DNA from: Cylicocyclus nassatus
Lineage: Eukaryota; Nematoda; Chromadorea; Rhabditida; Strongylidae
Length of the DNA stretch: 64,000 nt
Assembly (NCBI GenBank): GCA_958299035.1
Contig: CATQJL010000001.1
Location: 29,801,521 to 29,865,520 of the forward strand
Direction of reading: 5' to 3'
The position numbers and the translations under genes were made by a program. This document shows positions 19,839 through 31,834 of the stretch, one piece after another. Below the pieces are notes generated by a model that worked only from the letters and a program-made list of their open reading frames with translations, was not told where the DNA came from and ran no database searches. Positions within the stretch are counted from its first letter, which is position 1. Every line of letters begins with the position of its first letter.

Positions 19839-22800
19839 ATATAAGGTTTCTTACTTTTCTAATCTGCAGGTTTCTCAAAACAAAAAAGACTTAAAAACTC
19901 ATTTCTATAGCTAGGTCTGCAAAGTGCCGATGTTGCTTGTTGCAGGGTAAAATGCTGTGCATGCTCCTTGAATTCAGACTTCAAGTGCGTATATTTCAGC
20001 TATCCCAAAACACTATTCAATTGTAGAACCTTTCCTAGAATATTCTTGGACTATTGGTCCGTTGGCAGGCAACCACCACCTCGGACACTATTGCCAATTT
20101 CTCCATGTGTCATACTTGATTTCATAGTATGTGAGAGGATAATGTCTTGAAGTCAGGTAGGGCTACGTCCAGATTTGCCCGTGCTAGCGCAGTAATGAAG
20201 CTCTGATTGATCACTGCAAGCGCTCGCACCTGGCTCTCAGCAAGGCGCTGAGACCTCACTGGCACGACGCTGGCGCAGTTCCGGCACAGCCCGGATGTAA
20301 ACTTATAAAGCTAGTTTTCAAAGTTTTTTAGAGGGATTAACTTGTCTTTCAATCCGCTCATTTCTAGTGAAGAGCAAAAAGACTATCTAGTATTCGCCGC
20401 TTCTATCTATGCATGAAACAGACTGGTTTCAGTAAATGCCAGTAGGAAACAACATAGATGTGTAAACGTATTGGATGGTCGGTGTAGTTCGAGATTTTTT
20501 GTTCCGAACAGCAATGAGCAGGCTGCAACTAAAGCTTCACTTATATAAGCGCCTTCTTCTATCATTTTGGTAACGCGCTACGGCTCCTCTCTCACAACCC
20601 TTGGCGTGGCGCCTCGAAGAACTCGAACAGGGGTTTTTTTGAACATCTTTTCTTGCGTTGCTATACCTTGAAGTCATGATGCAAATGAGACACCATCCAA
20701 TAGCAAACTCTCTCAAACGTTGTAATAAACGTTCGGATGTTCTCTTTGTTTTTAGGTGAAAAAAAGGCAAAAAACTTGAAAATTTTTTGGTGCAACAAAA
20801 GGCCAAAAAATTGTGTTCTAGCATATATGTTCCAGAGACGTATGAAAGTTAAGGTAAAATGTATATGGATAAATAGAGCATAATGAGCTTCATCGGATGG
20901 TAACCAGAAAACCTTTTGTCGGTAACGTAAATTTTAAGTGTCTTGGGAAACGGACAATAACCCTATGTCGTAAGTCAAAGGGCTGAAATCAACGGACTGT
21001 TGAGATGTTAGTTTGAACGATTTCCCTCAGTTATTGCAGCGGTGACTTTGGATGGTCTGACGTGCATGACTGCGCAGATACTCTCAAAGATCATAACTTG
21101 CCGTAGTAATTGATTTCGGACTTCAGCGAGTTGAAACATTATAAAACATGTAAATGCCCTTATATAGGTACTGGCTAAAAGAGAATAATATGTTCTAACA
21201 TTTGCCAAGTTATAGCACATAAGGAGTCTTCTTTCATTAGAAGTCTGCAGTGAACCCAAGTGTCTCATTAGTTTTTGACCACCTTAAGATTCCACTCATT
21301 AGCGATTTCTGCGCCTCCCGGATAAGATCGAAATTGGAGGAAATTAGCCTCACAAAGTGCCACCGTAACAATCGCTTGAAAATATGTGCATGGCCAGCAT
21401 ATATACCTATTCCATGCATCAGACGTGGGTCCGATAAGACCAAAAAATAGCAATCGTTTTTTTTGTTGAGCGAAACAAGTTAGAACATTCGACCTGTCGA
21501 AAAATTATGTGTATGAGATTTGTTATTTCACAATGATCATAAAAACAAAAACTTGGTGAATTATTTATACTATCGTTGATAGTATTAGTATTATATATTT
21601 ATACTATCGTTGATAGTATTAGTATTATATATTTATACTATCGTTGATAGTATCGTGTTAGGTATCTTAGTAATGTTAACCACCCGCCAACTTTTGTCTG
21701 TTTTAGACTCATTCGTTCTTTGATATTACACAGCTGTGAGCTATGAATATAGTCGGCCAATTCTGTTGAATTCTGACGTTGCATATAAGAGTTACATAGG
21801 TGTATGGAAAAAAGAAGAAGAAATTGTCAGATTGCTCTTGCATTTTCTGAAAATCGGTTAGGCGGGTTAATCGACATGCTAGAATAATACCCTAAATTCC
21901 GTCGTATCATCTTAAGAATAAAACGTGATGTTCGTGTTCAGCAAAATATCCCACTGCGCAAAATCTCGGTAAAATCTGAGGTCTCACTCTTTGATTATTG
22001 GCGAATGTCCTGAAAATTGGATGCATTCGACTCGCTCAACTTTTTGAAGGCGTCATTTGTGTGATATGCTGTAATATTTGAACTCACAGACGCAGCCAGC
22101 AAGGCGTCTCGACTTGGTAGGGGCAGATGCCAGCACCTTGCTCTTTAGAAGGAGTAGCTATTTCTCTGCTCTTTGACCTACCGGCAGCTGTCACCTCGCA
22201 AATTCCGACGAGCTGCCGGCAGGGTACCGGCAGGTTAGTCAATTCGCGGGATTGCCAACAGCACCTCCACCCTTGTCAATATTTTTCTGTAAAGAGATTT
22301 CTGTAATCCTAAACTTCAATATAGGTTTCTTCAAAATTGCGGTGTCATCTTTATAGAATTCTAGAAAAGCTATAGACAGCTTGAATTTAGAGTTTCAGCT
22401 TTTGCCGACTTCACGGCAAGGTGCTGGCGACCTACAGGCGAAATCTGCCGCTGGGTCGGGGAAATTACTGTCGTGTATCTTCTGCGTTGGGTTCTTGATT
22501 TTGCAAGGCAAAAGAACCAGACCTTTTACTCGTAGACAAAATTATTGGCTTTCAATTTGTTCTTTTAAGGATTTGAAAGCAAAATACAACATCCATAAAG
22601 CACGACGTTGTTTGAGGGACCCTATTTGAAAGCTTTCAGGGTCTGATAATTGGGAGAGGTGGTTTTGGGTAATAATCGTCCATGCAAGAGCCTTGTATGA
22701 AGTTATTGAGCTTCTTCAATTCTGCGCATATCTTTTCTACTAAAAAGTACCATAAGAACTTTCTCTTAATGTTTACTACGACACCCAAGACTAGTGTCTT

Positions 22801-23147
22801 GTAAGACTTTTCAAATCGCTTGGATTATTTACGTAGATATGGCCCTTTATGGTCCTTGAAGACGAAGAACTTCAAGAAATTTTAGTCAAACCAAATCTTG
22901 AAATCTTTCGTAAACACTGCTTCACCTTAATGGAGGACTCGTTCCCGACTCTGAAAATAGTGAATGACTGCTGAATTCCACAGAAAACAGAGATTATCTC
23001 TTGTAATGTTGGCGCTTTCGAGACTTTTACAAACGAACTGTTTTTGTGTTCCTTCTGCTAAGCATATAGGTTAGTATATTGTTATCGCATATGCATAGAC
23101 ACTTCTATTTGAATTACGGGGTTTACATCAGTGATTTATGGATCGAA
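19839..23147. other. Gene-free DNA between the orphan exon and gene D
   Basis: I searched this stretch for CAP exons 2-8 and found none. It contains a short tandem repeat at 21563-21653. It also has a GC-richer patch with repeated CCGGCAG words near 22180-22230 and scattered short frames without splice context. Confidence 0.4.
21563..21653. repeat. 34-bp tandem repeat, about 2.7 copies
   Basis: Copies start at 21563, 21597 and 21631. Each contains ATACTATCGTTGATAGTAT, an 8-bp inverted repeat around GTT, so each unit can form a small hairpin. Confidence 0.85.
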
Positions 23148-23369
23148 AGGTCTATGCACGAATGCTCTTTCAAATAATGCAAACAATACTTTATTACGAG
23201 GAGACTCTAAACTGAAAACACTTGAATTGCATTCAATCCTTGAATCAAAGATTTATGTAAATTCGTCGATAAGAAGAATTCCCATATCTAAATGCAGTGT
23301 GAATAGCAAGTAGTTCCCCTTTGCTCTTATAAAAGAACCCTGAAAGCGTCGTCAACAAACAGCTTTAGA
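23148..23369 (+). promoter_or_regulatory. Promoter of CAP gene D
   Basis: TATAAAAG lies at 23328-23335, 42 bp before the ATG at 23370. The block TCTAAATGCAGTGTGAATAG followed by CCCCTTTGCTCT upstream of it matches gene B, and similarity extends upstream to a shared TCTATGCACGAAT word. Confidence 0.7.
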
Positions 23370-26300
23370 ATGTTGGCTTCGATCCTACTGGTAGGTTTTC
23401 CTAATATAGGTTAGAACATAAGTTTTGCACAAAAACTATATAAAACCTCAATAAGTCATTTTCCTTTTATTTAACCTATGTGCTAAAATACCATACAATT
23501 CATTCGTTAGAGCAAAGCAAGCTCTACAAAAAGATTCTGAAGATTTGTATCAAACTTGATCTGCGAAGGTTGAGGCTTATAGTTTCAATGCTCAGAAAAA
23601 AGAAAAAAATCATAACTTTGTTCGAAAAAATCAAACTTGCAGCGTGCTTAGAGAATTTACTCTTTGCACCAATCATTCATATATACACCTATCTAGTCTG
23701 AAGATCGAGAAAACAAAAATTTTTCTTAATTTTGCCAATCTTGGAGTCTAGCTCCTCTCATTCAGGTTTTTGAATGCCAATTTCGACATGTCTCTGAAAA
23801 CGCTTTTGCAAAAGTCCAAAACTTTACGGATATGCTATCAAAGGGTTGTGGTATAAATCTACAAATCCACTAGTGTGAAAACAACTCAAGCGATTCTCTA
23901 AGAACATGTTCATTTAATTTCTAGACAACTAAAACACGTCGACTGCATCTATAAATGTTTGCACTATAACGTATGTGCGTTTGTTGTGTTGTTCTGTTCT
24001 GTTTGTTTTTCTCCATTTTTCGGGCAATCAAATCTTCCTAATTTTGGATGCTAACTTCACATGGATAGAATTTGGTACAGATCTTTTAGCTCTACATTGC
24101 GGTGCTTACTTTGCTCTTTCGAATGATGCTCAGAACTTTTGTGGATTGCCGGAGAATCAGTTGATGCGGCTTTTGCCTGTTTTGGTACAAGAGCTATGCC
24201 CCAACCGAAGACCTCCATCATATCCCTAGGCATCTGATCCTCATCAACGCGAATCTTGCTGGTAACATCATACGCAATCAATTTTCAAGAGTCGTCAAGC
24301 TTGCAAGACAACATAGTTTGATAATGTCGTCGAGTTAGGCAAACATAAATCCGATGTTTGAGAAACAGCAGCAAGGATGATTTTGTTTCATTTCTTGTTG
24401 AGTAGAAGTCTTTTAATGAAAAATTTTTTCAGGGGGTCCTGTGCTTTGGTCTGCATCAAGTTGCAAGGGCAGGTATGTATATTCTGCATTTGCTGTTCTT
24501 TTCACCTTTTAGACAAAGCTTTGTTTTGCAGATTATAGTTGCTCTGGGACCGCACTTACACCGGGCGAAAGGATTCTAATGGTGGAACTTCATAATATGA
24601 GAAGGTTAGTATCAAGAAAATAAAGGCAACTGTCATATAATGAGCGAAAGGTTAGAAGTTTCAAGGTCTGTAAGTGGAAATTCAGTTTACGATTCTAACC
24701 AAGGTCTTTTTTCCGACCCTCCCTCCCCAACCGCTGCACAAATCTGTTCTGAAGCAATAAGCGTTACAGTATGGAACAGACCGCACAGAGAAGGAGAAAA
24801 ACGGCCACCTTTCTAGTTTTGCATCGCTGGAATGACTCGTCTAAACGATGCGAATCAAGGATGGGGTCAAAAGCAAAAAAGACGAAAATTTCTATCTTTT
24901 GCGAACCATATAATCAAATGGTTTATCCGCCATTCTCAAACTGCACCTACCTCCGAAGTGGTAGAGCAAGTGGAACTCTTATCCAATGTTTCATATTCAA
25001 GTGTTGAGGTAATTTTTTTTCAGAAGGGAAGTTGCCAGCGGTATTGTAAATAATGGAATCAGCGGCACAAAGCTATTGCAAGCGAGAAATATGAAAAAAA
25101 TGGTATCCCTTCCGCATGTGAGGTCGCATAGTTATATGTCCACTTTTTAGGATTATGATTGTGCTCTGGAGACAGACGCTCAAAATGTGGCTGATTCGTG
25201 CACACTTACGCAAACTCCTGAAGCTAAGCGTCCAACATATGGTGAGAATATAGCCGTGATTGAACCCAACGGTGCTACATATACTAATGGACAACTCTTG
25301 GCCAATGTGAGTTTTGCATACGTTTCCCAAAATGATACACTGAACCAGCGATTACGGGTAGAAAAAGAGTTTTGCTCACAGCCTCCGCAGTCTACTGCCT
25401 TCACGGTACGTTGTAACGTGCGAAAAGCTGGTCTATGGAGGTGGCTCTTGTTGGTTGATCATCCACCTCTATCCTTCGTTACAAACCAAAATGCTGATAT
25501 CATTTGACAAGTCTTGTTATTCTCATGGTAGTTCTCTGGGCATGATGATAGATTTCAATCTTTGTAACTAAGATGTGCAGAATAGGCAGTGAAAAATTTA
25601 CCTCTCATCTTAAGAGAAGCTCACACAACTCAGGTCAGAGGCTACGGTGTGCTCTCGAAGTACGACCTTTCAAGACAACGTCAACTCAGATTTTCGGTCC
25701 CCATTCTTGCCATTCCTTTTCAAATTTTGATATTAGATACATAGGAACCAAAGAACCTGAAAAACATAAAACTTTCCGTGGAGGCTTTTTCTCTAGAGAT
25801 CAGCTGTGACGTCTGACTTCCCGAAACATTTTTTTGTTACAAAGGCCCTTACAGTGAGCTGAATACATATGATAGGAGCAAACAAGTCGAAGAGTCCTAG
25901 ACCTGAAGACGTATACGCATATATTTGCGTTATTGAAGAGCTAAAATTTCTAAACCGCTTCGTGTTATTGACCGAGTCCATAGAAAATCTAAAAAGACAA
26001 AAAAAAATATGAGAAATTTTTCAAGGTATGAATAAAATAATGAAGCTTGAAGTGCCGTTAGAAAATTGCATTTATATCTACTCAACTTATATACAGGAAG
26101 GCGAAACGCTGATGGATATCTCTTTATCTCTTTCCCATATGTGTTATATATGAGACTTTTCCGCCTTTTTTCCAACGTTTTTCAGAGGAAAACGAGGAAA
26201 GTGTAAACTTCCAAAACTTAAGAACGTAATAACTCTCCAAGATGATCTCTTTGTAGATACAGCAATTCGAACTACGATTGTCAGAGAAATCAAGGTCTTA

Positions 26301-26753
26301 GTAAACACATACACCACTTTCACAGCTACAAAACATTTCCGTTTACATAGCATTTTCCAGGCAGCTGATCAGTGGTTCACGGAGATTTTGAGGAATGGCA
26401 TGAATAAAGAAACACACTTCATTCCTTATTTTAGGGACAAGCCGCTCTCACCCTTGAGATGGTCACAGGTAATTACAAAATTATAATTAGGCTGCCGTAA
26501 AACTAAGCTCAGTAATATCAGATGGTCTGGGCAAAGTCAAACAAAATTGGCTGTGGTATCAAAAACTGCTTTGGCCTCTTCTACTTTGTTGTGTGTCGTT
26601 ACTCGCCAAAGTAAGTTTAACCCTTTTTAGGTCTAAAGGGCTTTATTCTGCTGTTGCAGGGGTAACGTTCTTGACGACCATGTTTATACCACAGGAACAC
26701 CATGTACTCAATGTGAGAGCGGATGCTCATCGGACGGTATACTTTGCAACTGA
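23370..26753 (+). CDS. CAP (SCP/TAPS, ASP/VAL-like) secreted protein, gene D
   Basis: Eight exons: 23370-23390, 24433-24472, 24532-24604, 25024-25102, 25151-25306, 26361-26468, 26522-26610, 26660-26753. The product is 219 residues. The signal peptide is residues 1-20 (MLASILLGVLCFGLHQVARA) and the mature start is DYSCSGT. CAP landmarks are H41 in ELHNM, E103 in YGENI, E131 in QWFTEI, CAP1 RWSQMVW at 156-162 (R156 where the family has histidine) and CAP2 FVVCRYSPKGN at 181-191. Mature cysteines are 24, 75, 88, 170, 175, 184, 204, 207, 211 and 218. The tail is TPCTQCESGCSSDGILCN. The start is set by the TATA spacing and by a complete signal peptide split over exons 1 and 2. Intron 1 contains a truncated foldback (23404-23720). 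All splice sites are canonical and no frame damage was seen. Confidence 0.9.
23404..23720. repeat. Truncated mariner-like foldback in intron 1 of gene D
   Basis: It starts ATAGGTTAGAACATAAGTTT only 14 bp after the exon 1 donor. It shares the AGAGCAAAGCAAGCTCTACA word and following sequence with the complete element in intron 1 of gene E (36231-37171). The right half is missing. Confidence 0.55.
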
Positions 26754-27030
26754 ACGAGATACTTTGAATATCTTTTTTCTGTGAGCAAACTCACATTTTT
26801 GTCTTGAGCTTTTATAATGAATGCGTAAAAATATACATATCCTGCCGTTGACTTTCTTTTGCAAATTTTCCAGCAGTCACTGAGGCTATAGCAGCTTCCA
26901 TCTCTCGGTCTATGTTAGTTATACCATGATATAATTCATCATACCCTCCCAATTTGAACCATAATCCTATCTCGATCGATAAAGGAACATGATCGTAAGA
27001 ACTCAAAATTAAAGTACCTTAAATCCTCAC

Positions 27031-27214
27031 AGATAAGCCCTCCCATCAGATAAGTCCGCCATCAGGATAAGCCCGCTTTTTTGGCTCGAATATGGCTCTT
27101 CAGATGAGTCCGCCTCCTAAAAGTCCGCTTTCTTTCCATTATAACTACCCTGAAATCTGTCAGATAAGTCCGGACTTATTTGTGGGCGGACTTATCTGAT
27201 GGGAGGACTTATCT
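27031..27214. mobile_element. Foldback MITE built from AGATAAGTCCGCC repeats
   Basis: The arms 27031-27060 and 27185-27214 are inverted repeats matching at 29 of 30 positions. Each arm itself contains two copies of an AGATAAG-C word, and more GATAAG and GTCCGC words lie between the arms and just beyond (27272). Confidence 0.75.
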
Positions 27215-28133
27215 GCAAGACTTTGGCGGTGCGAGGGCGATTTTTCATAGATTTTTCATGTCAGAAAGGCGAACTTATCTGTAAGACTCTGCTATTGACC
27301 AACACTAAAATTCCTCGAAAAGAAAACATGATGCCAATCTTGAATGGTTATGAAAGAGTGCAATACAATTTGATACAAGCTCTTAATCCTCCTTAAGAAC
27401 GGAGAGCATGAGCGCGTTTTATTTGTTTCCGCATTCTCTCTTATCGCCTGCAATATCCTAGATTTTCTGCAGTTGTAGCGACCGACTCTAGAGTTCTAAA
27501 TTACTGTAAAGGACAACCGAGCTATCAAATTATAACCAGGATGAAGCGTAAAAGTCAGTAAAGAGAGTGGAATTAACGAACCGGTGGTGAGTACTTCATA
27601 GCTGAGATACCAAAACAATGGCTCAATGATGTAGACTTGAACCTTCAATAAACTATTGGAGATGTCTATAAAATTGAGTCGTTGCTGATTTATTTTCGAA
27701 AAGAGCCGAAGTGCTAGCGGTAAAACGCAAGATCATCAGGCTCATCAACAAAATAAGGTTTGAATAATTAGATAAATTCAATTCAAAAAATGCACTCATA
27801 CATACACTCATAAAAATGCTCTGTATTTTCGAATTTTGATGCGTTTGTGAACTTGAACATTGTGTCAAAAAAAGAACTGTGAATACGCAGATTTATTTAA
27901 AACTGTTATATATGTTAATCTTCTAATATCTAAAACGAGATGAAGAATCAGCAGTAGATAGATCTCCTAGAAAGTAGTTCAAAAATGAGCCTACATTCGA
28001 ATGCAGACAACGTTCAGAGTTGCCCGCGTGCCAGAGTTGTGCCTGCGCCGTGCTGAAACTATGTGAGAGCGAACCGAGCGAGCAACGTTGTAATTTCAGT
28101 ACGACACCGGCACGAACAGCTCTGATCGCAGCC

Positions 28134-28139
28134 TTTAAT
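28134..28139 (-). terminator. Candidate poly(A) signal of S1
   Basis: ATTAAA on the - strand, about 73 nt after the S1 stop, is the nearest polyadenylation-like hexamer. Confidence 0.35.
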
Positions 28140-28211
28140 CAAATAACACGACTGAAGAGCACAATCATGCAATTTCTCTTGCTGAAGGATATGCAGCGTA
28201 GTACTGACGTC

Positions 28212-29380
28212 TTAGCTAAACAGTGAAGTTTGCGAAATCGTCTCTACATCTTCCAAACGTACTTCTTTTTTCCTCCGGTCCGCTTCTGCTGACGATATGC
28301 TCATGTCATTTCTGATAGCATTCATTTGGGCGGCAAAGTTGCCATGTCCTCGTAGATTGGCCATTTGCTGCTCGTATTGTGCTTTCGCAATACGCTTATT
28401 CATCTCGTATAGCACTTTTGCACTGTAGGCTTGCTGAAAAGGAGCTGCAGTAATTGGCTGGAAAGCCCTGACAAACTTTACTTGAATATAAGGGGTCTGC
28501 CGTGCAAGAATCTCGTTTAGGCGTTGTTGCTTCTCAGACCTTAAATGATTGTTGTTTAACACAATTTATCATATCACTAAAGGAAAAAGTATTCGGCATT
28601 TTCAATACCCTTTGCGGGCATTTGCTTAACGCATTCTATTTAATTTACAATCGAAAGAATGTTGAATGCGTGGAGGCTTCTATGATGACTTGTGGGGCTA
28701 GCCGATTACAACTCAGTGCTTTTGTCCTTAGATTTTGCAAAGTGCAAAGTAAAAAAAAATACCCTAATATCACGGCGCACCCGTTTTTCCTAAACTCCGC
28801 CAAATAATTCCGCGGGACCAATTCCAAGGGACCCTCTGATGTGCTCTCTTTACCTAAGACAATAGTTTGGGGTAGCGATCATGACGCGGGGCAAACTGGC
28901 GCGCCGAGCTGCTTTCTTCAAAAAAGAAGATGAAATGGGTGCGCCTTGGCTCGCGAAATTAGGGTAATTGTCCAAGGGGTATAGAGATGTATCAGACTCT
29001 CTATCGAGCTCAGGTTTCTTCTTCAAATATTGGAAGTATTACTTATTTTAGCTTTTGCTGGACAATGAGGAGAAAGACGAGTGGAATAATGTGAAGAAAT
29101 GTACCTAAAAACTTTATCTTCCACAAAATACTTTGAAAGAGCTGTATGATGATGGTCCTACTGATGCATTTGGTCGGCGGTATTCAATCCTGCTCTTTTA
29201 TTCTTCTATTAAATGTTTAAATCAATTTATGTACCTAATCATTTGCTTGTTACGATCCAGCATTTTCAATTCGTACCGATCAGGTCCTTCTGCTACCAGA
29301 TCTTCGAGTTCGTCAATGTAGACGGGTCCACTCATTGCCGAATTGATAACGAAGCAAAGGAGGAGACATTTGATTAGCAT
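28212..29380 (-). CDS. Small secreted protein S1, unrecognised family
   Basis: Three exons on the - strand: 29380-29235, 28539-28482 and 28433-28212 (stop TAA at 28214-28212), giving 141 residues. Exon 1 encodes a signal peptide (MLIKCLLLCFVINSAMS) followed by GPVYIDELEDL. Exon 2 gives RSEKQQRLNEILARQTPYIQ. Exon 3 is a charged, glutamine-rich stretch (KRIAKAQYEQQMANLRGHG) that looks helical, then SISSAEADRRKKE. The only cysteines are in the signal peptide. Intron 2 is 48 nt, like its paralogue S3. Support comes from the conservation of splice sites, phases and sequence between S1 and S3, which would not persist in non-coding DNA. The KR/RR-rich joints could be processing sites, which is inference. 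Exon 3 might instead splice at a GTACGT after KKE. Confidence 0.8.
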
Positions 29381-29487
29381 TCTCGATTATTATAAGGCGA
29401 TTTATTTGAAATGGCTACCAAGGGAAATTCAAGATGTACTATAGCAAAAAGTCTAGTAATTAAGAAAGCCAAAAGGACTCTCAAACT

Positions 29488-29495
29488 CTTATATA
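29488..29495 (-). promoter_or_regulatory. Candidate TATA box of S1
   Basis: TATATAAG on the - strand lies about 110 nt upstream of the S1 ATG. The spacing is longer than in the CAP genes, so a longer leader or trans-splicing would be needed. The surrounding DNA is recognisable but altered beside dead S2 (46400-46560). Confidence 0.35.
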
Positions 29496-29901
29496 ATGAA
29501 AGCAGTAATTGTTTTTGTCTAATTGCAAAACTAGTTTACTTAACAGATTATATATCGATGAGTAAGCGTCAGTCAACATCAAAGTTTTGTTCATGTTGAC
29601 TTTCACAGCAGTCTTGTGCTGGAGTCCAAGGTTTATGCCTTCACACCGGTTTGAAAATTTTCAATCCATAACAACTAACAAAAAAGAACTTTTCTCATAA
29701 TCAAGCGGTAAGCTTCAGCTTGCGAGGCGAGCAGTCTTCTGGACATGAACACCCTGTTGTAATCAATGCAGACCCTTTATTACTGGATTTGCAAATCTGA
29801 ATCCCAAAGAATCATAGAAAGTTCGTTATTATATTATATATTATCTGGAAAGATACAGACTTGTTTTCCTTTAACTTTCTGACTATGAACGCTACTTTAA
29901 A

Positions 29902-30112
29902 GGGCCGGGCGCACTTCACGCGATTTCGATAGCGTCGCGATTTGGCAATATTCCAACTCTCCATAACTATTTTGAGCACATTTTAAATATACAGAGGATA
30001 CGGTCATTTCATCATTTCCCATAAGTTGTACATACTATACCTTTGCAGCTTGCCAGTTTGGATATGAAGGCTTCTGGCGAATTGTCAACTCGCGTCGCGA
30101 CTGAAATCGCGG
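29902..30112. repeat. Truncated PIF/Harbinger-like MITE
   Basis: It begins GGGCCGGGCGCACTTCACGC, matching the termini of the MITE at 3803-4004, and contains the family's GTCGCGA words (GTCGCGACTGAAATCGCG near 30095). The right terminus is missing. Confidence 0.6.
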
Positions 30113-30869
30113 CTAAGGATAAGGGAGCTGAATTGATATGTGCCAATACGAGTTAACATCTTTAAGCATGAACAACTGTCGGCATTCACTTAAGGGTAAC
30201 TCAGACTTCATGCTGCTTGGCACCCAATCGTCAATCTACAAGTCAGCAGGAGTCTTGACTTTTGATCCATCTTTGCTTACTTTACAATTTCCATGGCTTT
30301 CATTTTTTCCCATCGATGTGATACAATGTTTGAATCAATCAGCAATTGTAAAATCTCAACCTCACCATCACTAAGATTAAATGTAGAAATCTTCTGAATT
30401 TTTTGCGAGAGTCGTTGTTTTGACGGTTCTTTCTAGTGTTGCACATTACTGTAGACATACGATCATAGAAGAAAACAGAACATTTTGCCCTTTCACTGAA
30501 TCGTATTTCCAGTTTGAAATACTTGAATCTTTGCTTCAGTTTATGTGACGACCTTCAAAAATCTTCAACGACGTTGCAAGATTTACTCAAGATTACTTAC
30601 TGTAGCAGAACTGGCTGTTTAGGTCAGAGCTCTCACACTCGTTGCATGCGACCTCCCTGCAAAAATTATCTCGCGACGATGCAAACAATAGAAATTTTTC
30701 TCTTTGTCAACAAAGATCCATAGACTCAGCTTGTTTGTGAATCACGGATGGGTGCACAAAATATGAACCTCAGCTGTTCGAAGACCGCGCCTTTCCAATC
30801 GCAAAAAGTCTGCGGTTAGTTTAGAAGTAAGCATATTTAACAAGTAGGCTGCTTGATATATGTGTATGG
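30113..30869. other. Intergenic DNA, nothing recognised
   Basis: No exon or repeat boundary was seen between the truncated MITE and the hAT-like element. Confidence 0.35.
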
Positions 30870-31255
30870 CAGTGGCGTACCCAGGATTTCGGCTCGGGGG
30901 GGGGGGCGCGGCAAAAAAAATTTTCAAATGAAGGTGGGTGGCGTTAGCCACGCACTCCGAAAATTTTTTAGGGGTGCTTCTCAACAATTTTGCGGGCCCC
31001 CAACCCCTAAAATCTGGAAAAAGGGGGCGTGGCGTCAGCCACGCCCCCGAAAATTTTTTTTTTATAAGGCTAATTTAAATTTTTAAAAATTTTTAAAAAT
31101 TATTTTAATTGTTTACAAAAATAAACAAGTCATTTGCACATTTTTATAACTCATGTAAGTAACTTTCAAAAATTTCGCGACCCGTTCTCGGGGGGGGGGG
31201 GGGCGCGCGCCCCCCCCGCCCCCCCCCCCGCCCCCCCCCCCTCGGTACGCCACTG
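30870..31255. mobile_element. hAT-like MITE with G/C homopolymer ends
   Basis: The ends are CAGTGGCGTACC and GGTACGCCACTG, flanked by a perfect 8-bp duplication GTGTATGG (30862-30869 and 31256-31263). CAGTGGCG-type termini with 8-bp duplications are characteristic of hAT elements. Long G runs at the left and G then C runs at the right (31190-31240) lie inside the ends. Internally, GGCGT.AGCCACGC words recur. No transposase is encoded. Confidence 0.85.
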
Positions 31256-31599
31256 GTGTATGGTACTTGTAGCTGATTTCTAACTACAACTGGAAGCTAA
31301 GCAAATTTTGATTGAGTAGTTTCCATGTGCCCTCTTCTTTGAACCTGGGCATTTTACGTTTGTTGTAGGCGATTTTGTGCCGAACAGGTTTTTATGGTCT
31401 TTAGTTTAGTTTTGATTTAAGTGGTCAAAGGAAGTTTTGCAGCCTTGTAAAATTTCCTGCGTAGTAGGGCATAGACCCTTCGTTTCAACGGCTTGGAGGC
31501 TAGAAGGTGTGGCTTCGTGAGCAAATTGAGGCTAGATAACGATCAGGGTGCACGCGCGCGACAAGGACACAGACTGCATCGCGGTCACGAGTGGCCTCA

Positions 31600-31834
31600 G
31601 GCCTAAGCCATACCTCGCGCGATTCCGGTCGTTGCGCGATTTCTCACAACAGCGACTCTCCGTAATTCTTGTTGATGCGCTGCCTGGTCAGAACTTGCTC
31701 TGTTTGTCAACTTGTACGAGCTATCTAGATACACGTCCGAGAAGTGCGCATGATTAGTCTATAGAAATCTGGCAAATCGCCAAGTCGCGTAAAAATGGCG
31801 ATTTGGCCGAATCGCGTGAGGTATGCCTTAGGCC
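31600..31834. mobile_element. PIF/Harbinger-like MITE
   Basis: The inverted repeats GGCCTAAGCCATACCTCGCG (left) and its near-complement CGCGTGAGGTATGCCTTAGG (right) enclose 235 bp. The style is that of the 3803-4004 element, but the flanking trinucleotides do not match (TCA and CTA), so boundaries are approximate. Confidence 0.6.

Larger units (their letters stand above)
26754..28211. other. Spacer between gene D and S1, with one MITE and a conserved block
   Basis: The spacer holds the inverted repeat at 27031-27214. A block at about 27640-27800 is clearly similar to 44660-44815 beside the dead S2 copy (shared AGAGCCGAAGT, AAAACGCAAG.TCAT and AAAATGAGGTTTGA-like words). No gene is called. 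Confidence 0.4.

Noticed and set aside
21563..21653. CRISPR-like spaced repeats
   Set aside because: The units are directly adjacent without unique spacers, in a eukaryotic context.
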